NCBI GenBank assembly: GCA_026874595.1
Contig: CM049310.1
Span: forward strand, 9,550,001 to 9,614,000
Length of the DNA: 64,000 nucleotides
Reading direction: 5' to 3'
Source: Sipunculus nudus
Lineage: Eukaryota > Annelida > Sipuncula > Golfingiida > Sipunculidae
How positions within the stretch are numbered: position 1 is the stretch's first letter; each line of letters opens with the position of its first letter. A program made the translations under genes and the position numbers. This document shows positions 37,801 to 49,800 of the stretch, piece after piece. Under the pieces are notes generated by a model. That model saw only the letters and a list, made by a program, of their open reading frames with translations. It did not search any database and had not been told where the DNA came from.

Positions 37801-40800
37801 TATAATAACATAAGTTATATTGGTCTGTGTGTTTGTTTGCAGGAGTACATAAAAATTGCCAAACTGATTTTCATGAAACTTTATTTAGGGGTGAAACATG
37901 AGCCAGAAAACTCGAGTTAATTTTAGTAAGATCACTTTGGGGAGGATCCCGTTGAATTCTTGCATTTGCTGATATACACTTTCCTGAATATTGGTTATCA
38001 CAGATATTAACATTTTCAGGGTCAAGTAAGCTGAATGAGGGACGTGTATCAGAGACGTACAAAGGGGATACCCCTCAGTCTGACAGCTTCCTGATCCGAG
38101 ACATTCCAAAATCACTCAAAGTGCTAATTACCAATCCAACTTTCATGTTCCTCAACCTGGCTGGTGCATCTGAAGGTCAGTGAGTGCTCAGAGAAATTTG
38201 AAAATGTCACAGGCTCTTTGAAAATCACCATTAATAATTCTTTACATACCCCAGGGTTATATTTAAGTAGTATATTGATATTATTATCTAAGGCTACAAA
38301 GTCCAATCCCGTCCCCTCAGGAACCAGCCAGAGATGACTTAAGTTTCTGATTTGCAAACTAATAAACACATACTGGGCTCCTGCTTGCTGATAGAATTGA
38401 TATCATTGCTTGTGACATGAACAGAATGAACTTATGTTATGGCTAACTAAGGCAAATATTTACCAGTAGCTGCTGATCCTGCTGGAGCAGTCCCATTCAG
38501 ACTGATGGCCAAGCTCCCATTGCTTTGTTCATAATACAAAAAAAAATAAATCTCTAAAATTTTGATCTTTTCAAGGGCCACTAGATTAGACTTTATTACC
38601 TTTAGATCATACAAAACTATACCCATGTGACCATTAGGTATTTAAACAAGTGTTAATGGTTATGTAAAAGGACTGATCAAATGCAGAGAGTGGAATTTCA
38701 AATTTTCAACTTGTATGGGACTGAAATATTTGCAGATAATCATGGCAATAAATTGTTAAATTTAAATATCTTTGCCTGCCATACCTGTCGACCTGCCATA
38801 AGTCTGGTCTGTGTAAGGAGGATGGAATAATTAAACAGTTTTCACCCATCTCTGTGAATATCTATCGTTTTAAATTGAAACATCAGTGACATATTAATAT
38901 TCATATCAAGACTTGTATTAGTGTTAATAGTATTTTTACACTTTAAGTGATATGTAAAATACAAGTAGTTAAATTGTACTTCATTTACAATCTCTTGAAC
39001 ACTGCATGTTATACAAACATATACAGATTATTTTTTAATTATTCATCTTGATGGTTTGTATATATTGTTTGTGTTCTGTATGTAGTAGGTTTCCTATAAT
39101 CTTTACAGGTCTCCTGTTGAGTGGGTTCACTGTATTTACACCAAAGTTTATAGAATCTCAGTTCAGCATATCAGCAGGGTGGGCAGCCCAACTTGTAGGT
39201 GGGTATACAAACATCACATGTCTGAATTCAGCATCTCCTGTACTCAAGTACTTGTATGTCACTGCTTGTCCATATGCAGAATACATTTTGGTTTGTTAAG
39301 AGTTAAATTGATGAGGTCTGCAATCTGAATGTGTTACACCTACATCTTTGTATGCTGGTATCCAGTTTGAAAACATGTCCGGTTTACATCAAACCATTAA
39401 ATGAAATTACCTGTTCTCCCTGCTGTCACTTAATATGGATTTGATAACACATCTGTTACAGCTATTGATTTGACAGTGGGCGAACTAGCCAACCAGATGC
39501 TTTTTAACTTGTTTGTGGACAAGGGTGTTTCTTAAACATGGCTTATATGAGACTATTATGATATTAAATATCACATGTTGGATTTCATGGGATGATAAAA
39601 TGTCATGATCATATTGATCTAGTAAAATCTGACAATACCAAGGCAATTTTTGGCTTTGCATCATTTGTAGGAGTACAGTCCTATGTCATATGTATACATT
39701 TAAATGTATGAATATTACATTTACACATTTTAACATTGTATTACAGGGTTTGCCACAATACCTGCCGGGGGAGGGGGTACCTTCCTGGGGGGTTACCTGG
39801 TCAAACGCTTTGACCTCAGGTGCCGAGGAATTCTTCGATTGTGCCTAACTGCAACGTCCATATCCCTTATGTTAACCCTTATATTCCTGGTGCAGTGCTC
39901 CCCTGTCAAATTTGCTGGGGTCAACACAGACTACATTTTGTCAAATGTGTGAGTATATTAAATCAGTTGTGTTTTATTTTTGCTGGTTTCAAATGTGTTA
40001 GTACATTTAATCAATGGAGAGCTGTTTTATCAAGTTGCACTATTTAGGTACATCCTTTACAAAATAAAAGTATGAAAATTTGGTGATATTTTGGCCACTT
40101 GTTAATGATTTACAGTAATACTGCCTTGACTCGAGAGAGACTGAATTTTCCCATGTTTACTCTTATGAAAGACAGAAGAATTACAAAGACCTGTGGTGTT
40201 ACATCGACTGTGGAAAACGGAGATATAATTCAAAGTTCTGTTGTTTTAACAGGAATTGTTAAAACAAAGGTATCATTTTAGTTGAACTAAATGGTGCTGA
40301 CAGGTAAAGGTATATTACAATAAATAATAATAGTCATATTAATTTTAAAGCGGCAGGGGATTCTCAACAGATGCAATTTAGTGTGGAAAATTCCTTATGT
40401 ACTCACTCGTGCTTTAAATTACCAAATATGATCATAGGATCTAGTCAGTAGATTACTTAATGAAATAAATTAGTGAATGGAACCTAAGTTGAGATATAAA
40501 ATTTTTTGTTAAATTGAAATGATGTATTTCTGCAGTGATGTATGTTATTATAGTCACTTTGTAAGGGGCTGTCACAAAAGGTTCACCAGTTAGATGATGT
40601 TATTATTAGATTGATTTATTAACATTTTTGTGCTGGGAGCGTGGACAGTAGAGTGGTAAAATGCTTGGCTCTTTCTGCTGGCTACCTGGGTTCGATACCT
40701 GGAGTTGTCTGAGTTGTCTGCAGACACCGTCTGAGCCATGGAGAGTGCCTCATATTAGTTATTATAACTAGTTGTACAATCCAAGTTAAAAAATAATGCT

Positions 40801-43800
40801 TATGATTGTGCTGCAGGACTGAAGTTGTAGTGATAATATAACAGATGGAAAAAAATATATATATTCTTAAATTTTTTTGGCAGGTCTTTGTTGGAAAGCA
40901 ACTTGACAGCAGAGTGTAATGCTGGATGCCAGTGTCACCGAGATCGATATGATCCAGTGTGTGGAGTGAACCAAGTGATGTATTTTTCACCCTGCCATGC
41001 TGGGTGTACACAAAGCGATGACTATAACACGGTATGTATCATGTTAATGAGGCAGAGGGTAGCTTTGTATTTGCAAATTTAAATTTTGGCTTTTTAGCTC
41101 AGATGACTATAAAATCTGAAATCGGAAAGGAATTGATCAAAAAGTGTAGATTTTATTAAAGTTTTCTAACACCATGTCAAGTATTGTTTACATCAGGCCA
41201 ATCCAGCACGGTGAGCAGTGGGTGCTGGAGCACTCACCTAGTGAGCTGTTATGTAATTTGCTTCAGTCCAGGCAGTTAGCTTCCTTTGCTCAGCTGAGCT
41301 AGGCTTCTGACCACAAAGAAGATTTTCAATCTTTAAAACATCTTGCAGAGAGCCTTTAACATTGTAGGGAAAATGTCTTCCCTCCCATGTAACACATAGT
41401 GTTTGCTCTGTCATCAGTGGCATCATCTGTGTCATTTCTTGTGAACATGATAACTTTTGAACATCTCAACATTTTTTCCATGAAATTTGAAATGTAAATT
41501 GTTTCTACCCATAGCTTGGACTAGTTTGAAAACTGGTGACTGTGATCTCGACCTTCAAGGTCACATCAGCCAGAATGCAAATTATTTGTTGAGGCTATAA
41601 CTATTGAACCACTCAGTATATTTTCAAGAAATATGAAATTTAAATTGTTTCTACTAATATCTTGCACGAGTTCAAAAATAAGTATACTTTGCCTTCATCA
41701 TTAAGGTCAAATAGGCCAAAATAGACAGTTTTTTAGCTCAGCTGACTAAGTCATCTGAGCTATAGCGATCACCCTTTGTCCGTCCGGCCATCTGTCCGTA
41801 AACAGGGCACAAATCTTAACCACTGGACCTGGAATCTTTTAACTTGACATCCAGGGAGGTCCATGAAAATTCTCCTTGAAAACCTGGAATTAGGTCTCTG
41901 TTACCCATTTTCTTCGAGCTATAGGGCTCCGAAGTACCCCCCCCCCCCCAGAATAATGGGAAATTTGATACAAAAGCTCAAGTATCTGAACAACTAATGC
42001 ATTGATCACCATGATTCTTTGCATAGATATTGATCATGGAGTGTTTCATCAGTTTCTGCAGACTGGTGGCGCTACCTGTATTTTTTAAAATTTTTATACA
42101 ATTTTTAGCTCAGCTGACTATAAGTCATCTGAGCTATATTCATGGTCCATTGTCCGTTGTCCGTCCGTCTGTCTGTCCGTCCGTCCGTCTGGATGTCCGT
42201 CCGTAAGACTGGCACGTTTTGACACCGTTGGACCTACAAATCTGAATTTCGGCATACAGTTAGATGTCCCCATAATCTCCTACCATGCCAAAAATTTGGT
42301 CAATAGGACTTCGTTCCTTTGAGATATTAAGGGAAAAACCTCAATTTTTTATTAGAAATCTATTTTCACACTTCAGAACTGCCTAATATCAAAACCACTC
42401 ATCTGGTTTTCTTCATATTTACCATAAATATTCCTCTATATAGTTCCTATGTACATGCCAGATATTAAGTCAGTATTATATAATTTAAAAAAGTTATGGG
42501 CCCAAACATAATGGACTGTGTAAAAAAATCAGGAAGATATTTGGTCACTTAAGACCAAAAGTGTTAAAGGTAGGGACTTTTTTTCCAGTAATACAACTTT
42601 AATTAATCAAAATTTAATTGTATACAAAAAATTAGATCAAAATTTGTTAAATTTTTTTAAATATTGGCAAAAATATAAAATTGGTACCTTAAATTTTGCC
42701 CAACTTTGGCCATGGCACGTTTTTTTCCTGTTAGTACTGTGGATTTAATTTTCACACCATGTATACATAAGGATTTAATCTGTTAAAATCTGAAATTTGA
42801 AAATAAAAGCTGCAAAATTAGGCTAGTTATTGAATTGTTTTGGAGGCTCTTGTTGTATTCCCTTATATTGTCAAGCAGTCCACTTTGATGACTGTAGGTC
42901 ATTCAGTGCACATCTCTACGCTCCCCAGGCTGTTGACATAATTTTAGATGTCCCCAAAATCTCCTACCATACCGAAAATTGGGTCATTAGGACTTTGTTC
43001 CTTCGAGATATTAAGGAAAAAAAACTCTGTTTTCCATAAGCCATTGTTACACTTCAGGGCTGCCTAATATCAAAACCACTGATCTGTTTTTGATCGTATT
43101 TAGTATTCACATTCTTTTATACATTTTCTATGAACATACCAAAAATTAGGTCAGTATTGGGTATTATTTTGAAGTAATAGGCCAAAACATAATGCAATTT
43201 TTTAAAAAATCAGGAAATATATTTACTCACCTAACATGAGAATTGCTGAACCTAGAGACTTTTTTTCAGGAATATAACTTTATTTAATCAAGATACAATT
43301 GTTTACCCAAAATTAGATCTGAATTTTGCAAATTTTTCAAGTTATTAGCATAAATAAAAAATCAATACCTTAAATTTTTGTCCAACTTTGGCACTGTTGA
43401 TTTAATTTTCACAGCAGATATACATAAGGATTTAATCTTTTAAAATCTGAAATTTCAAAGAAATTGATTGGAAAGAATAGCTTTTATTCATGCTTTCATA
43501 CACCATGTCAAGTGTTGTTAACATCTAGCCCACCTAGTAGTACAGCCTTCACTTGCATTATTTAACCCACCCCAGGCAGCTTACCTTGGCCCAGCTTGGC
43601 CACTACTAGCAGGCTTCCCCTCTGCCCTGCACTCATCCCCCCCAGCTGGTGCATAAACTAGATGAATGTTATAATTTTTCTGTATTTTATTTTATTCTTG
43701 GACATGCTACATTTTAGATTTTGTATTTTACCACCAGGGTTACAGTGATTAAAGTGTACATTTAATTGTGTCCTCAAAGTGGTGTATTGCTGTGAAAGTG

Positions 43801-46800
43801 TGGATGTTCATGAGATAAGTAATTCCTTACTTCAGAAGAGTAAAAACTTCACCAGGTGTGAAATTGACTATTAATTCCAGTAATTAATTTAAAACTGGGA
43901 TAGTAATTAGCACAATGATATTGTTTGTCCCTCATTCAACCAACACTGTGTATACTTTATTTGAAAAGATGTTTTATTTTATCAAATTTACTATTATTTT
44001 ATTTTGGTGAATAAAATTAAGCATATCCTGAAAACTCCAATGTGCAAAACTTTTTAATAGTGATTCAAGGAATATTCTTGTAGATGCCATGTTGTTGCAT
44101 TATTTTTTTTTAAAATCAGTTTAAACATTTATGATTTAAAAATAATAAAATATATGTGTATGCATAATATGACCCAATGTTTTTTACTCTGTACATATAA
44201 TGATTGCAACTTTTGCAACAATTCTAATATTTTAACTTATATTTTCAGGTTTTTTAATTAAAAATTTATAAACCTGTAAATAAAAAAATGATTCAGATAA
44301 AAACTTCTTAATGGAAAAAGTGGATCTGCTTAAAAAAACAGGATTATATATAAACTTAAATGCATTATTCTCTTGAAAGTGAAATAAAGGTATTAGTCCA
44401 TTCTGTCCACTTGCCTGTCCATCTGTAAATTTTCGTATGCAACACAGTATCTCAAAACTTTTACTGTTTTTCTTCATGACAGTCTTGTCAGAGTATTAGT
44501 TTGCAATCATATATTTAGAACTTTACTATAACCAAGTAGGAGGGCCCCTTTCCTCTTAGCTTTTCATATTCTTATATAAATGAAAAACATTACAATAGAA
44601 TATTTCTACATCCACCTTCGTGCTGCCCTCACTTTTCCCTTCTCCGAACCCCATCCCAAAGTCGGCCTCAGTAAGCAAGAACAAGATGAATCAGATATAT
44701 TCATACTTTAATATTTTGTATAACTATTCGTCCATAGGTACCTATGTACATGCCAGAAATTATGTCAATATTGTGTAATATGTAGACATAGTGGGCATCA
44801 CAATAATGTACCTTGTCAAGACTAAAGAGATATTGTGTCATACAGTCACATATTCATAAATCACTTCATCAGCATAGTTAATCATAACATCATATCTGTC
44901 AAATTGAACACTTGCAGACTACCATACACTTTAGATCCTTCAACATATAGCCTTATCATCATTCTACTACTGCTTATTACTGCTGTCATTGCATTCATAT
45001 TTGCTCAAATATATCAAAATTTTCAACCCCTCCTAAATAAATAAAAAATAAACCACTATATTTGACTCTATTAATCCATCAGTCAGGTAATTTCATTTAT
45101 CATTTACTCACATATTACATTAAATTCCTTTATAATAGCCCAACATGTCCATGATATTCATAAGCTTTATCGACTTGATATAGTATCACAGTGGAGAAAC
45201 ATTTATAGTCCAATCATGATCAGCTGAGCGCTGTGACCCATTGGTCCCTTGTTTTTCTCTATTTTTGAGACCTTAAAAGATGCGGTCATCTGTTACCAGG
45301 GCACAAATAATAAAAACTGGACCTAGAATCTTTCCTTTTAACAAGCAGGGAGGTCCATGAAAAGGCTCCTTGGAAACCAAAAATTAGGTCTCTGTTACCC
45401 ATATTCTTCGAGCTATGGGGCTCCGAAGTACCTCCCAAAAAAATGAAAAATTTGATACAAAAGCTCAAGTATCTGAACAACTAATGCAATGATAACCATG
45501 ATTTTTTGCATGGATATTGGTTATGGGATGTTTCATCACTTTCTGCAGACTGGTGGTGCCACCTGTATTTTTTTTTATTTTTTATGAATTTTTTAAAATT
45601 TTTTTTAGACCTCTTCAGATGCAGTCTTCTGTTAACAGGGCACAAATCATAACAACTGGACCTAGAATCTTTTCTCTTTAAATGCTGAGAGGCCCATGAA
45701 AAGTCTCTGTGGAAACCTGGAATAAGGTCTCTGTTACCCATATTCTTCAAGCTATGGGGCTCCGAATTACCCCCCAGAATAATAGAAAATTTGATACAAA
45801 AGCTCGAGAATGTGAACAACTAATGCATTGATCACCTTGATTCTTTGCATAGATATTGATCATGGAGTGTTTCATCAGTTTCTGCAGACTGGTGGCGCTA
45901 CCTGTATTTTTTAAAATTTTTTTACAATTTTTTTTCTCTATTTTTGAGACCTTAAAAGATGCTGTCATCTGTTTACAAGGCACAAATCATAACAACTGGA
46001 CCTAGAATCTTCTCTCTTAATATGCTGGGAGGTCCATGAAAAGTCTCCTTGGAAACCATAAATTAAGTCTCTGTTACCCATATTCTTCCAGCTATGGGGC
46101 TCTGAAGTAGCCCCCAGAATAATGCAAAATTTGATACAAAAACACCAGTATCTGTACAACTAATGCATTGAAACCATGATTTTTTTAATGGCTATTGGTC
46201 ATGGAATGTTTCATCATTTTCTGCAGACTGGTAGCGCAACCTGTATTTTTTTTATTTTTACGGATTTTTTTTCTCAATTTTCGAGACCTCTTAAGATGCG
46301 GTCATCTGTTAACAGGGCACAAATCATAACAACTGGACCTAGAATATTTTCTCTTTAAATGCAGAGAGGCCCATAAAAAGTCTCTGTGGAAACCTGGAAT
46401 AAGGTCTCGGTTACCCATATTCTTCAAGCTATAGGGCTCCGAATTACCCCCCAGAATAATTGAAAATTTGATACAAAAGCTCAAGTATCTGAACAGCTAA
46501 TGCATTGATCACCATGATTCTTTGCATAGATATTGATAATGGAGTGTTTCATCAGTTTCTGCAGACTGGTGGCGCTACCTGTATTTGTTTTATTTTTTAC
46601 AATTTTTTTTCTCTATTTTTGAGACCTTAAAAGATGCAGTCATCTGTTACCAGGGCACAAATCATAACAACTGGACCTAGAATCTTTCCTTTTAATAGGC
46701 AGGGAGGTCCATGGAAAGGCTCCTTGGAAACCAAAAATTAGGTCTCTGTTACCCATATTCTTCGAGCTATGGGGCTCCAAAGTACCTCCCAGAAAAATGA

Positions 46801-49800
46801 AAAATTTGATACAAAAGCTCAAGTATCTGAACAACTAATGCAATGATAACCATGATTTTTTGCATGGATATTGGTTATGGGATGTTTCATCACTTTCTGC
46901 AGACAAGATGCAGTCTTCTGTTAACAGGGCACAAATCATAACAACTGGACCTAGAATCTTTTCTCTTTAAATGATGAGAGGACCATGGAAAGTCTCTGTG
47001 GAAACCTGGAATAAGGTCTCTGTTACCCATATTTTTAAGCTATTGGGCTCCGAATTACCCCCCAGAATAATAGAAAATTTGATACAAAAGCTCAAGAATG
47101 TGAACAACTAATGCATTGAAAACCTTGATTCTTTGCATAGATATTGATTATGGAGTGTTTCATCAGTTTCTGCAAACTGGTGGCGCTACCTGTATTTGTT
47201 TTATTTTTTACAATTTTTTTTCTCTATTTTTTAGAACTTACAAGATGCTGTCATCTGTTACCAGGGCACAAATCATAACAACTGGACCTAGAATCTTTCC
47301 TTTTAATATGCAGGGAGGTCCATGAAAAGGCTCCCTGAAAACCAAAAATTAGGTCTCTGTTACCCATATTCTTTGAGCTATGGGGCTCTGAAGTACCCCC
47401 TAGAAAAATGGAAAATTTGATACAAAAGCTCAAGTATCTGAACAACTAATGCATTGATAACCTTGATTCTTTGCATAGATATTGATAATGGAGTGTTTCA
47501 TCACTTTCTGCAGACTGGTGGTGCCACCTGTATTTTTTTCGATTTTTACGAATTTTTTTTCTCTTTTTTTTGAGACCTCTTAAGATGCAGTCTTCTGTTA
47601 ACAGGGCACAAATCATAACAACTGGACCTAGAATCTTTTCTCTTTAAATGATGAGAGGACCATGAAAAGTCTCTGTGGAAACCTGGAATAAGGTCTCTGT
47701 TACCCATATTTTTAAGCTATTGGGCTCCGAATTACCCCCCAGAATAATAGAAAATTTGATACAAAAGCTCAAGAATGTGAACAACTAATGCATTGATAAC
47801 CTTGATTCTTTGCATAGATATTGATTATGGAGTGTTTCATCAGTTTCTGCAAACTGGTGGCGCTACCTGTATTTGTTTTATTTTTTACAATTTTTTTTCT
47901 CTATTTTTTAGAACTTACAAGATGCTGTCATCTGTTTACAGGGCACAAATCATAACAACTGGACCTAGAATCTTTCCTTTTAATATGCAGGGAGGTCCAT
48001 TAAAAGGCTCCTTGGAAACCAAAAATTAGGTCTCTGTTACCCATATTCTTCAAGCTGTTGGGCTCCAAAGTACCCCCCAGAATAATGGAAAATTTGATAC
48101 AAAAGCTCAAGTATCTGAACAACTAATGCATTGATAACCATGATTTTTTGCATGGATATTGGTCATGGGATGTTTCATCACTTTCTGCAGAATGGTGCTG
48201 CCACCTGTATTTTTTTCGATTTTATACAATTTTTAGCCCAGCTGTCCGTTGTCTGTCTGTCTGTCGTGCCGTCCGTCCGTAGATGTGGCACGTTTTGAAA
48301 CCATAAGACCTAGGAATCCAAAATTCGGCATAATGTTAGATGTCCCCAAGATCTCCTACCAAGCTGAAAACTGGGTCTTTGCGACTTCGTTCCTTTGAGA
48401 AATTAAGGGAAAACCTCAATTTTTTATTAAAAACCTATTTTCACACTTCAGGACCGCCTAATATCCAAAGCACTCATCCGTTTTTCCTCATATTTACCAT
48501 AAATAATCCTCTATTTAGTTCCTATGTACATGCCAGAAATTAGGTCTGTATTATATAATTTTAAAAAGTTATGGGCCCAAATATAATGCATTTTGTAAAT
48601 AATCAGGAAAGAAATTTTATCTCTTAACACAAAACTATTTAAAGCTAAGCACTTTTTTCTCAGTAATATTACTTTTATTTATCAAAATTAAATTGTATTC
48701 CCAAAATTAGATCAAAATCTTTTAAATTTTTTAAAATATTAGCAAAAAAAAAAAATTGGTACATTAAATTTAGCCCAGCTTTGACCATGGCATGTTTTTT
48801 TCAAACGTTTAATTTTCAAGCATGTTTTTGTTAGCATTTCAACTGTTACACCAAAAATTTGAAACCAGTTGATCAAAAACTGTAGATTTTATTCAGGTTT
48901 CAAGCACCATGTCACATATTGTTTACATCTAGCTGGTGTTATCCAGTTTGCTAGAACTCAGCTTCCTTAAATTTGGCATACAGTTAGATGTCTCCAAAAT
49001 CCCCTATCAAGCCAAGAATTTGGTCACTAGGACTTAATTCCTTCTAGATATTGATGAAAAACTTCATTTTCCCATTAAAAACCCATTGTTACACTTTAAG
49101 ACTCCCTAATATCAAAACCACTGATCTGACTTTGATCATATATAATATACATATTTTTCTATACATTCGCTATGCACATGCCAGAAATGATGTCAGTATT
49201 GCATATTTTTTTTAAGTTATGGGCCCAAACATAGTGCACTTTTTAAAAAATCAAGAAATATATTTACTCACCTAAGATGAGAATTGCTGAAGCTGGAGAC
49301 TTTTTTTCAGGAATATAACTTTACAATCAAGATTCAATTGTTTACCCAAAATTAGATCTGAATTTTGCACATTTTTTCAAGTAATTAGGATAATTTAAAA
49401 ATCAATACCTTAAATTTTGTCCAACTTTGGCCTTGGCACATTTTTCCCTGTAAGCACTGTTTATTTAATTTTCACAGCATATATACATAAGGATTTAATC
49501 TTTTAAAACCTGAAATTTCAAAGGATTTGATTGAAAAGTGTAGCTTTTATTCAAGTTTCATACACCATGTCATGTGTTGTTTACATCTAGCCCACCTAGT
49601 AGTACAGCCTTCACTTGCATTATGTAACCCCACCCCAGGCAGCTTGCCTTGGCTCAGCTTGGCCACTACTTGCAGGCTTCCCCTCTGCCCTGCACCCCCC
49701 CCCCCCAGATGATGCATTAACTAGATGAATGTCATAATTTTCTGTATTTCATTTTATTCTTGGCTATGCAATGCTACATTTTAGATTTTGTATTTACCGC

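Larger units (their letters stand above)
25215..38019 (+). other. Intron 5 of the SLCO gene
   Basis: A 12.8-kb phase-1 intron, or part of a 20.7-kb intron if exon 5 is skipped. It holds a pogo/Tigger element (25711-26799), a worn B fragment (about 27650-27850), a family A element with nested C and D (28485-31775), and a fold-back element (33934-35102). A poly-C run lies at 35744-35760. The stretches 25220-25700, 26805-27640, 27855-28480, 31780-33930 and 35105-38015 show no gene. The part 32580-33720 is less AT-rich, with open frames up to 148 codons that resemble nothing I know. Confidence 0.8.

Noticed and set aside
40689-40699. tRNA gene suggested by a perfect B box
   Set aside because: No proper cloverleaf or acceptor stem; the tail is shared with a second copy at 52665, so it is a SINE.
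45286-47445. Several similar minus-strand frames of 60-112 codons (for example 45286-45480, 46640-46834, 47251-47445)
   Set aside because: They recur because the B unit repeats; the frames have stops at unit borders, no motif and no start context.
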